A stretch of DNA of 64,000 nucleotides from Thauera sp. UBA6194 (GTDB lineage Bacteria > Pseudomonadota > Gammaproteobacteria > Burkholderiales > Rhodocyclaceae). A program made the position numbers and the translations under genes. The DNA lies in contig DITC01000042.1 of assembly GCA_002422685.1 (NCBI GenBank), positions 54,281 through 118,280 on the forward strand. Direction: 5' to 3'. Each line of letters begins with the position of its first letter. The stretch's first letter is position 1. The notes under the pieces are model-generated. The model was not told the origin of the DNA, searched no databases, and worked only from the letters and a program-made list of their open reading frames with translations. Positions 17,721-27,267 of this stretch are shown here, one piece after another.

Positions 17721-20700
17721 CGGGGGGCCTCCTCGGGGCCGGATGGGGCGCGTTCACTGTGCGCGGTGGCGTCGACATGGGTGGCGACCCATTGCGCGAG
17801 CGGGCCGTACAGGCTGTGCGCCAGGGTCTCGAAGCGGCCGTCGGCGCTCAAGCTCTCGAAGTCGGGGTAGCAGCGCGCGAGGCTGGCCTCCTGGCCTTCG
17901 CCCGCGCTGCGCTCGTTTCCTTCGTAGGTTTCCGGCGCCTTGCCCGGCCCGCGTTCGCCGAGGAAGGCGAGCGCGGTTTTTGCGGCCACCGGTAGAGGTG
18001 TGCCGAGGCCCTGTTGCCAACCTTCGATGAGCGTGGCCAGGGTGGCGCGGGCCGTGTCGGGGTCGGTGGCGGCGATCTGCAGCGTGGCGTCGCGCCCGAT
18101 CAGCAGGCCGGCGCTGGGGGCGTCGCAGGCGGCGGCGAGCAGGCAGCCGACCCAGGTCTGCAGCAGCTTGTACGGACGCACGATGTCCTTCTTCGCGCCT
18201 TCGAGGAGGCGGCCGGGGTCGAGCGCCAGCCACAGGGGCGTGCGCGCGTGCGCGTCGGCGGCGACGCGGTGGTCCAGCCAGTCTTCCAGCACCGCGCCGG
18301 CGTGCGCGAAACGCAGGGGAAGGCGCTGCAGCGCGCACGGGTGGGCGACGCGCGCCGTGCGCCAGGCTTTCATCATCGGCAGCAGCGCCTCGCCGAGCGC
18401 GTCGCGCGTGCGAGCACCCAGCCCGCCGATCGGCAGCTGGCCGGCGCGCTCGATGCGGTGCAGGTGGCGCGCCAGCGCAGCGTCGAGCCCGAAGCGCGGC
18501 AGCTCGGCCACCGGCAGCGCCGCCATGTCGGCCAGCAGCGCGGTGCTGAGGGCGTCGACCAGGCCGTGCTCCTGCAGCGCATCGAGGCCGAAGGATTCTT
18601 CGTCGGGCAGGGTCTCGGCCTCGTCGTCGAAGATCACTCCCAGGCGCTGGCGAAAGAAGACCTTGACCGGGTTGCGCAGGAAGCGCGCGAGCTGCACGAC
18701 CGTGAGCGGCACGCCTGGGTCGGGCACGAAGGGGGCGAGCGGCGGCGCGCCGTCGGCTGCGATGCCTGCGGCGCGGGCTGCGGTGGTGACGTGGGCGGCG
18801 CGCCACTCGCGCGCGTAGGTGCGCAGCGGCGAGTCCGGCTCGAAGTAGCGCCGGCTGAAGGGCTGCAGCGGGTGCTCGGTGGTGCGCTCGGCGACCACCG
18901 CGGGTGACCAAGCGGCGGCGAGGTAGTCGCGCAGCTGGGCGACCAGCACCGAGGGCGGCTGCTCGGCGTTGTCGCGCACGTTGCGTCCGCACCAGCTCAG
19001 GTAGAGCACGCGGCGGGCCGAGAGCAAGGCCTCGAGCATGAGCTGGCGGTCGTCGTCGCGGCGCGCGCGGTCGCCCGGGCGCTGCTGGCCGGGCAGGGCC
19101 ATGAGGTCGAAGTCGCTGCGTGGGCTGCGGCGCGGGTAGTCGCCGTCGTTCATGCCGAGCAGGCACACCACCTCGAAGGGGATGGCGCGCATCGGCATCA
19201 GGGTGCAGAAGGTGACGCCGCCGGCGCGAAAGCGCCTGTCGAGCGCGGGCGCCTCGAGCGCGCTGAGCCAGGCTTCGGCGACGACATCGAGCGGGAGCTC
19301 GGCCTCGAAGCCGGCATCGAAGCAGGCGTCGAGCCAGAGCGCGAGCGCGCTGTCGAGCGCCGCCAGGGTGTGGCGGTCGGTGTCGTCGGTGGCGCGCAGG
19401 AGGTCGGCGAGCAGGGCGCGCAGGCGCTCGGCCCATACTGTGGGCGTGGCGGGCTGGTGGCTGTCGGCCTGCCAGCGGATCAGGCGCTCGACCAGGCGCG
19501 CGAAGCCGCCCGCGAGCTCGGCGTCCAGGCCGCCGACCTCGTCATAGGGCTCGATGCGGGCGAAGGGAGGGGCGTCCGTGTGCGCGTCCGGCTGCAAGGA
19601 CGCGGGCGCGATGCTCCGGTCGGCGTGCTCCCCGGTCGCGGGCGCACCTGTGGCATAGCCCATGAGCATGCGCTGCAGGCCGAACAAGGCGGTGTTCTGT
19701 GCGCCGCATGCGCCCAGGCCGAGCCCGGCGCGGTGGTCGGCGTCCAGTCCCCAGCGGATGCCTGCGCCGCTCATCCACCGGGTGAGGCGCGGCAGGCCGT
19801 CCGCCGCGATGCCGAAGCGCGCGGCGATCGCCGGCACGTCGAGCAGGTCGCCGAGATCGGACAGCCGGCAGCGGTCGTGCGGGATGCGCAGCAGCCACTC
19901 CACCGCGCTCATCAGCGGGCTGCTGGCGCGCGCGGACAGGTCGGCGATGTCGAAGGGGATGTGGCGCGCGTCGTGGCGTCCATACTGGCCGAAGACGGCG
20001 CGGATCGCGGGCGCAAAGTCGTCGATCGCCGGCACCATCACGACGATGTCGCGCGGGCGCAGCGGCTTGCCGCCGGGCGGGTCGGCGAGCAGCTCGAGGA
20101 GCTGGTCGTGCAGGATCTCGAGCTCGCGCACCGGGCTGTGAGCGAGGTGGAAGACGATGGAGCGGTCCGCGGGCGGGATGGGCGGGTGCGGATGTTCGGC
20201 CAGCGGGCTCAGGTCGCGGATGTGGCGCTGGACCTGAACGAGCAGGGGCGGGGCGGCGTCGTGCGCGTCCTGATCTTCGTCGAACAGATCGATGCGGGCG
20301 AGCGGGAAGCGGGCGCGCGTCTGTTCGGCGTCGTCGAAGGCGTCGAGCTGGCGCACGAAGTCGCGCGCCTGGCGGCCCCAGGCGGCGAGCAGCGGGTGGG
20401 CGTGCAGGTGCATCGCGTCCAGCCCGATGTCCTGCAGCTCGCGCCCTTCGCGCAGCGGATGGCGGCGGCGGGCGATGCGCAGCCACTCGCGCCCGTCCAT
20501 GATGTCGGCCCAGTGGTAGCGACAGGGGTTGGGGATGGCGAGCAGCACCTGGGCGTGGCGCGATAGCGCGGCGAGCAGCTGCAGCGTGGGCAGGGGCACG
20601 TGGGTCATGCCGAAGAGCACGACGCGGCGCGGCAGCGGGGCAGCCGGGCGCAGGGCGGCGTCCTCGGCCATCGCCTCGAGCGCGGCGAGCACGCGGTCGT

Positions 20701-21337
20701 GCAGCTGCGGCCGGGTCAGCGCGCGCTGCTGCGCTTCGAGCGCGTCGATCACGCGCTGCCAGAGCCGTGCCTGCCAGCGCTGATCCTCGGCCAGCGGGGT
20801 CTCGACGCGGCCGGCGTCGAGCAGTAGCTCACGCCCCGCGCCCCAGGCGTCGAGCCAGTCTGGTCGGTGCACCTGGTACTGGTCGTAGAGGTCGGCGATG
20901 CGCAGCGCGAGCTGGAAGCGGCGGCCCGGGTCGTCGTCAGCGAGGTAGCCCGCCACCGGCGCGAAGCCAGGCTCGTCGAGCAGCTCGGGTAGCAGCCGCA
21001 TCAGCCGCCAGGCGAGGGCGGTCTTGTCCAGGGGCGAGCGCGCCGGCACCTGCGCGCGCCCGAGCACCTGGCGGTAGGTCTGCCACTGGAAGCGCGCGGG
21101 CAGCTGCACCGCCGCTGCCGCGCACACCCCGGCCCGGCGCGCGAGCGCCATCTTCACCCACTCGGCCATGCCATTGCTCTGCACCAGGATCACCTCGGAC
21201 TCGAGCGGCGCGAGCGGATGCTGCGCCAGCCAGGCCGCGACCGTGTCGAGCAGGGTCTCGATGCGGTTGCCGTGCAGGGCGATGAAGCCGGGGGGGAGGG
21301 GCGGGGAGGGGGCGAGCTGGGTCATCTTGGAGGGCAT
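17717..21337 (-). CDS. recC: Exodeoxyribonuclease V subunit RecC
   Basis: The scaffold and Chi-recognition subunit of RecBCD; structurally helicase-like but without ATPase motifs. The 1206-aa protein begins with a Pro-rich tail and the family opening FIALHGNRIETLLDTVAAWL, then ILVQSNGMAEWVKMALA, both standard for RecC. Later PFEVVCLLGMNDGDYPR and FDLMALPGQQRPGDR are also family segments. The start is ambiguous: ATG 21337 or ATG 21325, neither with a clear ribosome site. It is first in recC-recB-recD and lies 69 bp downstream of a methyltransferase gene. Confidence 0.95.
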   Translation of the reverse strand: MPSKMTQLAPSPPLPPGFIALHGNRIETLLDTVAAWLAQHPLAPLESEVILVQSNGMAEWVKMALARRAGVCAAAAVQLPARFQWQTYRQVLGRAQVPARSPLDKTALAWRLMRLLPELLDEPGFAPVAGYLADDDPGRRFQLALRIADLYDQYQVHRPDWLDAWGAGRELLLDAGRVETPLAEDQRWQARLWQRVIDALEAQQRALTRPQLHDRVLAALEAMAEDAALRPAAPLPRRVVLFGMTHVPLPTLQLLAALSRHAQVLLAIPNPCRYHWADIMDGREWLRIARRRHPLREGRELQDIGLDAMHLHAHPLLAAWGRQARDFVRQLDAFDDAEQTRARFPLARIDLFDEDQDAHDAAPPLLVQVQRHIRDLSPLAEHPHPPIPPADRSIVFHLAHSPVRELEILHDQLLELLADPPGGKPLRPRDIVVMVPAIDDFAPAIRAVFGQYGRHDARHIPFDIADLSARASSPLMSAVEWLLRIPHDRCRLSDLGDLLDVPAIAARFGIAADGLPRLTRWMSGAGIRWGLDADHRAGLGLGACGAQNTALFGLQRMLMGYATGAPATGEHADRSIAPASLQPDAHTDAPPFARIEPYDEVGGLDAELAGGFARLVERLIRWQADSHQPATPTVWAERLRALLADLLRATDDTDRHTLAALDSALALWLDACFDAGFEAELPLDVVAEAWLSALEAPALDRRFRAGGVTFCTLMPMRAIPFEVVCLLGMNDGDYPRRSPRSDFDLMALPGQQRPGDRARRDDDRQLMLEALLSARRVLYLSWCGRNVRDNAEQPPSVLVAQLRDYLAAAWSPAVVAERTTEHPLQPFSRRYFEPDSPLRTYAREWRAAHVTTAARAAGIAADGAPPLAPFVPDPGVPLTVVQLARFLRNPVKVFFRQRLGVIFDDEAETLPDEESFGLDALQEHGLVDALSTALLADMAALPVAELPRFGLDAALARHLHRIERAGQLPIGGLGARTRDALGEALLPMMKAWRTARVAHPCALQRLPLRFAHAGAVLEDWLDHRVAADAHARTPLWLALDPGRLLEGAKKDIVRPYKLLQTWVGCLLAAACDAPSAGLLIGRDATLQIAATDPDTARATLATLIEGWQQGLGTPLPVAAKTALAFLGERGPGKAPETYEGNERSAGEGQEASLARCYPDFESLSADGRFETLAHSLYGPLAQWVATHVDATAHSERAPSGPEEAPR

Positions 21338-21406
21338 CGTTCAGTGCGCAGCCATGTGTGCCGGGCTGTACATCAGGTTGATTGGCAAGCGTGCGCGCGC
21401 TCGGGG

Positions 21407-22603
21407 TCACATCCGGCGGTGCGCGCTGATGAGCAGGTTTCTCGGCGTGAGCGTGCGCGCGCAGAAGGCGCCGAGGCTGACCTCGAAGCCGCGCTCTTCG
21501 AGCCCGAGGGCGAGATCGAGGGCGAGCCAGACTTCGATCGGACGGCGAAAGGCGTGGCGGACGAGCTCGAGGCGGCGCACCTGGTCGCGGCGTGCGACGC
21601 CGAGCTGCTCCCAGTGCGGCCAGTCCACGCGGGACGGCAGTTGCACGCCTTCGCGCGCTGCCAACTGGGTGCAGAAGTGTGCGAAATCGGCTTTCAGCCA
21701 CGCAGCCGGCACCGGACGAAACGCGCGCGAGCTGTGCGCCGGGTCGCCGCGGCCTTCGTCGAGCGCCGCGCGCAAGGCCGTGAAGCCGAGCTTCCAGGCC
21801 TGGTCGCGGGCAAGCCGGCGTCGGTCGTGAAGCGGTGCGGTGACCGTTTCGGTGACGGCGAGACGGAGGGCGTTGCGGTCGAGGGTCAGCGCGGCCTCCT
21901 GGCTCAGCGGACGGTAAGTGTGGGTGACGCCGTGCGCATAGCAGCAGGGCGCGATGTGCAGGCTGCGGGCGCCGTTGTCGGCGGCGGTGCGCACCAGTTG
22001 GCGATGGAGCTCACCGCATGCATGCAGCGCGAGGACGTCGCGGTCGCGCACCAGCGCGAGCGTGTCGGGTGATGTCGCATCGCCCTCCACGATGGCCTGT
22101 GGCAGCCCCTGCCTTGCGGCCAGGCGCGCCGCCTCGGCGCACAGCCCGGGGTCGATCTCGAGCGCCTCGACCGCGACGCCCCGGGCGTGATGAAGGCGTC
22201 GCCCGAGGTGGCCCTTGCCTGCGCACCACTCGAGCACGGGGCCGGTGAGCGTGGGCAGGTGCGCGACGAAGGCATCGATCTGCGCTTTTTTGCGGCCCGG
22301 CACTTCGGCGTGCAGGCGGCTGTTCAGCGGCGGCAATGCGTGCACGGCGCAAGGGGGGAAGGTGCTCAGCGCGTTGAGGGCGTGCAGCACGGGCAGCTGT
22401 GACGACAGCCAGGCGGCAGCCTCTTCGGGGGCGGCGCCGTGATGCTCGAGCGTGTCGTCATCCAGCGCGAGCGCGGCGGCGGCGAGCGCGGGGTGTTCGG
22501 CGCACCATGCGGGTTGCGGGTCGTGAAAGGGGGCGGGCCTCCAGTAGGCGTGGCAGGTCTCGAGGTGTGCCTGCAGGGCGAGAAAGCGTGTGCGCAGTTG
22601 CAT
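21407..22603 (-). CDS. SAM-dependent methyltransferase, substrate unknown
   Basis: A 398-aa protein with a methyltransferase core: VLEWCAGKGHLGRRL (motif I) about residues 135-149, EALEIDPGLCAEAARLA (motif II) next, and HACGELHRQLV and APCCYAHG further on, resembling the Methyltransf_32-type proteins. The target is not known. The start is set at ATG 22603 (MQLRTRFLAL); ATG 22681 is an in-frame alternative, and neither has a good ribosome site. It lies upstream of recC on the same strand and may share its transcript. It is divergent from the tRNA cassettes. Confidence 0.78.
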   Translation of the reverse strand: MQLRTRFLALQAHLETCHAYWRPAPFHDPQPAWCAEHPALAAAALALDDDTLEHHGAAPEEAAAWLSSQLPVLHALNALSTFPPCAVHALPPLNSRLHAEVPGRKKAQIDAFVAHLPTLTGPVLEWCAGKGHLGRRLHHARGVAVEALEIDPGLCAEAARLAARQGLPQAIVEGDATSPDTLALVRDRDVLALHACGELHRQLVRTAADNGARSLHIAPCCYAHGVTHTYRPLSQEAALTLDRNALRLAVTETVTAPLHDRRRLARDQAWKLGFTALRAALDEGRGDPAHSSRAFRPVPAAWLKADFAHFCTQLAAREGVQLPSRVDWPHWEQLGVARRDQVRRLELVRHAFRRPIEVWLALDLALGLEERGFEVSLGAFCARTLTPRNLLISAHRRM

Positions 22604-22772
22604 CGTGAGCTTGGGCCGGGAGTGGGTACGCGCGCCATGCGCCGGGGGCACGCCCTTGGCGGGACGTGCGGATGGCAGCATAGGCGTGAAGCGCCGTGGC
22701 GCGCCAGATCCGTGAGCGGGGCGGGGCGCGGCGGCGTCGAGAGAGGTTTTTGTCGATTGTTCGAAAAAGATG

Positions 22773-22801
22773 TTTACAAGCCTCAATCTGCTTACTATAC
22801 T
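22773..22801 (+). promoter_or_regulatory. Strong sigma-70 promoter for the first tRNA cassette
   Basis: TTTACA (22773-22778), 17-bp spacer, TATACT (22796-22801), then a GCGCGC discriminator that would favour stringent control of stable RNA. The first tRNA starts 18 bp downstream. Confidence 0.85.
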
Positions 22802-22818
22802 GCGCGCTCTTCGGTGCA

Positions 22819-22894
<76 letters not shown>

Positions 22895-22915
22895 AATCGA
22901 AGTTGCAGTACCGCA

Positions 22916-22991
22916 GTCCCCATCGTCTAGAGGCCTAGGACACCGCCCTTTCACGGCGATAACCGGGGTTCGAATCCCCGTGGGGACGCCA
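22916..22991 (+). tRNA. tRNA-Glu (TTC), copy 1
   Basis: 76 nt with CCA. Acceptor GTCCCCA/TGGGGAC; loop CTTTCAC with anticodon TTC at 22950-22952. The bottom pair of the anticodon stem is C27-A43 rather than C-G, the same in copy 2. Confidence 0.96.
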
Positions 22992-23054
22992 TACAAGGCA
23001 GCGCAGCCGTTTGGCTGCGAGGCAAATCCGGCCAAAGCCGGAGCAGGTCAGCGC

Positions 23055-23131
23055 GGAGTGGTAGTTCAGTTGGTTAGAATACCGGCCTGTCACGCCGGGG
23101 GTCGCGGGTTCGAGCCCCGTCCACTCCGCCA
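23055..23131 (+). tRNA. tRNA-Asp (GTC), copy 1
   Basis: 77 nt with CCA. Acceptor GGAGTGG/CCACTCC, anticodon stem CCGGC/GCCGG, loop CTGTCAC with GTC at 23089-23091. It differs from copy 2 at one D-loop base and one T-loop base. Confidence 0.97.
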
Positions 23132-23185
23132 GTTTCAACCAGAGTCTCGGCTCTGGAAGGCTTCGAAGCCGATGTTTCGGAGCTG

Positions 23186-23214
23186 TTGCGGTGAGCTTGA
23201 ACGGAAGCTATAAT
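23186..23214 (+). promoter_or_regulatory. Promoter for the second tRNA cassette
   Basis: TTGCGG (23186-23191), 17-bp spacer, perfect TATAAT (23209-23214), 14 bp before the second tRNA-Ala. The second cassette can therefore be transcribed on its own as well as by read-through. Confidence 0.75.
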
Positions 23215-23228
23215 CGCCGACTCGTTGT

Positions 23229-23304
<76 letters not shown>

Positions 23305-23333
23305 ACAGAATTTGAGTAGCAACCAGGCTTGCA

Positions 23334-23409
23334 GTCCCCATCGTCTAGAGGCCTAGGACACCGCCCTTTCACGGCGATAACCGGGGTTCGAATCCCCGTG
23401 GGGACGCCA
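23334..23409 (+). tRNA. tRNA-Glu (TTC), copy 2
   Basis: Identical to the copy at 22916, including the C27-A43 mismatch at the base of the anticodon stem. CCA is encoded. Confidence 0.96.
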
Positions 23410-23472
23410 ATCAAGGCGTTTCGAGCGAATTTTCGAGATGTCGATCCGGGTGACACCGGAGCAGGTCAGCGC

Positions 23473-23549
23473 GGAGTGGTAGTTCAGTCGGTTAGAATAC
23501 CGGCCTGTCACGCCGGGGGTCGCGGGTTCGAGTCCCGTCCACTCCGCCA
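23473..23549 (+). tRNA. tRNA-Asp (GTC), copy 2
   Basis: Same fold as the copy at 23055 with two base changes (D-loop T to C, T-loop C to T). The 18 bases just upstream (CGGAGCAGGTCAGCGC core) are also conserved between the two copies, perhaps for processing. Confidence 0.97.
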
Positions 23550-23556
23550 CCCATCT

Positions 23557-23591
23557 AAAGCCCGCAATCATCACCATGATTGCGGGCTTTT
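23557..23591 (+). terminator. Terminator of the tRNA operon
   Basis: A perfect 15-bp stem (23557-23571 with 23576-23590), CACC loop, ending in TTTT (23588-23591). It separates the tRNA unit from pyruvate carboxylase. Confidence 0.93.
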
Positions 23592-23664
23592 CATGTGCGT
23601 GCACGCCTGGATTCACCTGCCGAGGGTGCGTCGGCTGCACGCCGCGAGCGCAGGAGTGAACACC

Positions 23665-26600
23665 TTGAAGAAAATCCGTAGCCTGCTGGTGGCAAACCGC
23701 AGCGAAATCGCCATTCGTGTCCTGCGCGGAGCCTCCGAGCTGGGCATCCGCACGGTCGCGATCTTTTCCAACGAAGACCGTTTCTCGCTGCATCGCTTCA
23801 AGGCCGACGAGTCCTACCTTGTCGGCGTGGGCAAGAAGCCGATTCAGGCCTACCTGGACATCGACGACATCATCCGCGTTGCGCGCGCGGCCGAGGTCGA
23901 TGCGATCCACCCGGGCTATGGTTTCCTGTCCGAGAACCCCGACTTCGCCGAGGCCTGCGCGCGCGCCGGGATCGCCTTCATCGGTCCCGCCCCCGAGGTG
24001 ATGCGCCGCCTGGGCAACAAGGTGGCGGCACGCGCGCTGGCCGAGCAGGCCGGGGTGCCGGTGGTGCCGGCGACCGGGGCGCTACCGCAGGACCTCGCGC
24101 AGGCGCAGCGCATGGCGGCCGAGGTCGGCTACCCGCTGATGCTCAAGGCGAGCTGGGGCGGTGGCGGGCGCGGCATGCGCGTGGTCGAGAATGCGGACGA
24201 GCTCGGGCCTGCGATGGAGGTGGCGCGGCGTGAAGCGCGCGCTGCGTTCGGCAACGACGAGGTGTACCTCGAAAAGCTCGTGCGTCGTGCGCGCCACGTC
24301 GAGGTGCAGGTGCTGGGCGACCGTCACGGGACGCGGGTGCACCTGTTCGAGCGCGATTGCTCGGTGCAGCGGCGCAACCAGAAGGTGGTCGAGCGCGCCC
24401 CGGCGCCCTATCTGGACGCGCAGACGCGCGAGGCCCTGTGCGCCGCGGCGCTGCGACTGGCGGCGGCGGCGAACTACACTCATGCCGGCACCGTCGAGTT
24501 TCTGATGGATGCCGATGACGGTCAGTTCTACTTCATCGAGGTCAATCCGCGCATCCAGGTCGAGCACACGGTCACCGAGCAGATCACCGGTGTGGACATC
24601 GTCAAGGCGCAGATTCGCATCACCGAAGGCGCGCATATCGGCACGCCGGAGTCCTTCGTGCCCGCGCAGGCCGACATCCGCATGAACGGGCACGCGCTGC
24701 AGTGCCGCGTGACGACGGAAGATCCGGAAAACAACTTCACCCCCGACTACGGCAAGATCGCGGCGTATCGCAGCGCGGCCGGCTTCGGCATCCGGCTCGA
24801 CGCGGGTACCGCCTATTCCGGTGCGGTGATCACGCCTTATTACGACTCGCTGCTGGTCAAGGTCACCGCCTCGGGGCATTCGAGCGAGGAGGCGGCGCTG
24901 CGCATGGATCGCGCGCTGCGCGAGTTCCGCGTGCGCGGGCTGGCGACCAACCTGCAGTTCCTCGAGAACGTGATCGCGCACCCGCTGTTCCGCTCCGGGG
25001 CGTGCACCACGCGCTTCATCGACGAGACGCCCGAACTCTTCCACTTCGTGCGCCGGCGCGATCGTGCGACGCGCTTACTCAGGTTCCTGGGCAACGTCTC
25101 GGTCAATGGCAACCCCGAGATGAAAGGCCGCAAGCTGCCGCCGCTGCCCCTGCCGCAGCCGATGCGGCCGCGCTGCGATCTGCTCGTGCCGCCGCCGGCC
25201 GGCACGCGTGACCGGCTGCGCGAGCTCGGCGCCGAAGGCTTTGCGGCGTGGATGAAGGCCCAGCCGCAGGTGCTGCTCACCGACACCTCGATGCGCGACG
25301 CCCATCAGTCACTGTTCGCCACCCGCATGCGGACCCACGACATGGTGGCGATCGCGCCTTACTACGCGCGCATGGCGCCGCAGCTGTTCTCGCTCGAGTG
25401 CTGGGGGGGCGCCACCTTCGACGTCGCCTTGCGCTTCCTGAAGGAAGATCCGTGGGAGCGCCTGCAGCGCCTGCGCCAGCAGGTGCCCAACGTGCTGTTC
25501 CAGATGTTGCTGCGAGCCTCCAATGCCGTCGGGTACACGAACTACAGCGACAACGTCGTGCGCTTCTTCGTGCACCAGGCGGCGCAGAACGGGGTCGATC
25601 TGTTCCGCGTCTTCGACTCGCTGAACTGGGTCGACAACATGCGTGTGGCGATGGATGCGGTGATCGAAACCGGCGCCCTGTGTGAAGGCACGCTGTGCTA
25701 CACGGGCGACATCTTCGACAGCGGGCGGCCCAAGTTCAACCTCAAGTACTACGTCGACCTCGCCCGCCAGCTCGAAAAGGCCGGGGCGCACATCATCGGC
25801 ATCAAGGACATGGCTGGCGTGTGCAAGCCGCGCGCGGCCGCCGCCCTGGTGCGCGCGCTCAAGGAAGAGGTCGGTCTGCCGCTGCACTTTCACACCCACG
25901 ACACCAGCGGCATCGCCGCGGCGTCGGTGCTGGCCGCGGTGGAGGCGGGCTGCGACGCGGTCGATGGCGCGCTCGATGCGCTGAGCGGTCTCACGTCCCA
26001 GCCCAACCTGGGTTCGATCGCGGCGGCGCTGAAAGGCAGTGCGCGCGACCCGGGCGTCGATGTGGAGGCCTTGCAGGCCCTGTCGCACTACTGGGAGGGC
26101 GTGCGCCACGCCTACGCGCCGTTCGAGGCTGACATCCGCTCGGGCACGTCGGACGTCTACAACCACGAGATGCCCGGCGGCCAGTACACCAACCTGCGCG
26201 AGCAGGCGCGCGCGATGGGGCTCGCCCACCGCTGGCCGGAGATCTCGCGTGCCTATGCCGAGGTGAACCGGCTGTTCGGTGACATCGTCAAGGTCACGCC
26301 TACCTCCAAGGTGGTCGGCGACATGGCGATCTTCATGGTGGCCAACGATCTTTCGCCCGCCGATGTCGCCGACCCGGCCAAGGACATCGCCTTCCCCGAG
26401 TCGGTGATCTCGCTGTTCAAGGGCGAGCTCGGCTTTCCGCCCGAAGGCTTCCCGAAGGCGCTCGAGGCCAAGGTCCTCAGGGGCGAGGCGCCGCTGCCCG
26501 GGCGTGCGGCCGACTTCCTCCCCGAGGTGGACCTGGAGGCGGCGCGCAAGGAGGCAGAGCGTGCGATCGGTCGCCATGTCGGCGACACCGAGCTGGCCTC

Positions 26601-27114
26601 GTGGCTGATGTATCCGAAGGTGTTCCGCGACTACGCCGAGCACCGGCGCGAATACGGCGATGTCTCGCTGCTGCCGACTTCGGCCTTTTTCTACGGCCTG
26701 CAGGACCGCGAGGAGATCGCGGTGACGATCGAGAAGGGCAAGAGCCTGCTCATTCGCCAGACCGGCCGTTCGGATGCGGTGGACGAGGAGGGACGCCTGC
26801 GCGTGTTCTTCGAACTCAATGGCGAACCGCGTGCCACGCGCATCGTGAAGGCGGGTCTGGGCGATCAGGTGCGCGCGCGGCGCAAGGTCGAGGAGGGCAA
26901 CCCCAGGCAGGTCGGTGCGCCCATGCCGGGCTCGGTGGTCACGGTGGCGGTCAAGCCGGGGCAGAAGGTGGTGCGTGGCGCCCCCTTGCTGTCGATCGAG
27001 GCCATGAAGATGGAGACCGTGCTGAGCGCCGAGATCGACGGCGTCATCAAGGCCGTGCACGTGAAATCGGGTGAGCTGATCGGCGTGAAGGACCTGCTCG
27101 TCGAGTACGCCTGA
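23665..27114 (+). CDS. pyc: Pyruvate carboxylase, single-chain biotin enzyme
   Basis: ATP-dependent carboxylation of pyruvate to oxaloacetate, an anaplerotic step. The 1149-aa chain has all three domains in order: biotin carboxylase (about 1-450, with KASWGGGGRGMRVVE and FIEVNPRIQVEHTVTEQ), carboxyltransferase (about 530-1000, with LLTDTSMRDAHQSLFATRMR and HFHTHDTSG), and biotinyl domain (about 1075-1149, with the biotinylated Lys in EAMKMET near residue 1114). The start is set at TTG 23665, eight bases after AGGAG (23652-23656); GTG 23656 overlaps that site and is less likely. The next gene is an acyl-CoA dehydrogenase type enzyme on the same strand. Confidence 0.95.
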   Translation: MKKIRSLLVANRSEIAIRVLRGASELGIRTVAIFSNEDRFSLHRFKADESYLVGVGKKPIQAYLDIDDIIRVARAAEVDAIHPGYGFLSENPDFAEACARAGIAFIGPAPEVMRRLGNKVAARALAEQAGVPVVPATGALPQDLAQAQRMAAEVGYPLMLKASWGGGGRGMRVVENADELGPAMEVARREARAAFGNDEVYLEKLVRRARHVEVQVLGDRHGTRVHLFERDCSVQRRNQKVVERAPAPYLDAQTREALCAAALRLAAAANYTHAGTVEFLMDADDGQFYFIEVNPRIQVEHTVTEQITGVDIVKAQIRITEGAHIGTPESFVPAQADIRMNGHALQCRVTTEDPENNFTPDYGKIAAYRSAAGFGIRLDAGTAYSGAVITPYYDSLLVKVTASGHSSEEAALRMDRALREFRVRGLATNLQFLENVIAHPLFRSGACTTRFIDETPELFHFVRRRDRATRLLRFLGNVSVNGNPEMKGRKLPPLPLPQPMRPRCDLLVPPPAGTRDRLRELGAEGFAAWMKAQPQVLLTDTSMRDAHQSLFATRMRTHDMVAIAPYYARMAPQLFSLECWGGATFDVALRFLKEDPWERLQRLRQQVPNVLFQMLLRASNAVGYTNYSDNVVRFFVHQAAQNGVDLFRVFDSLNWVDNMRVAMDAVIETGALCEGTLCYTGDIFDSGRPKFNLKYYVDLARQLEKAGAHIIGIKDMAGVCKPRAAAALVRALKEEVGLPLHFHTHDTSGIAAASVLAAVEAGCDAVDGALDALSGLTSQPNLGSIAAALKGSARDPGVDVEALQALSHYWEGVRHAYAPFEADIRSGTSDVYNHEMPGGQYTNLREQARAMGLAHRWPEISRAYAEVNRLFGDIVKVTPTSKVVGDMAIFMVANDLSPADVADPAKDIAFPESVISLFKGELGFPPEGFPKALEAKVLRGEAPLPGRAADFLPEVDLEAARKEAERAIGRHVGDTELASWLMYPKVFRDYAEHRREYGDVSLLPTSAFFYGLQDREEIAVTIEKGKSLLIRQTGRSDAVDEEGRLRVFFELNGEPRATRIVKAGLGDQVRARRKVEEGNPRQVGAPMPGSVVTVAVKPGQKVVRGAPLLSIEAMKMETVLSAEIDGVIKAVHVKSGELIGVKDLLVEYA

Positions 27115-27267
27115 TTCGATTCGCGCCCGATGCGGCGCGCCGTTCTGCGCCAGCGCTGGCGCTGGCGGCCGCAATCTGGCAGAGTCTGCGACCGTACGCA
27201 TCGGTATGGACCCGGCGGTGCCGGGCTGCCGGTGCGTTTTCGCCAACGAATCAGGAGATCAGGCAAG

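Noticed and set aside
14691..17870. Several long plus-strand frames opposite recB
   Set aside because: Ala/Gly/Arg-rich shadows; recB on the minus strand has full helicase and nuclease motifs.
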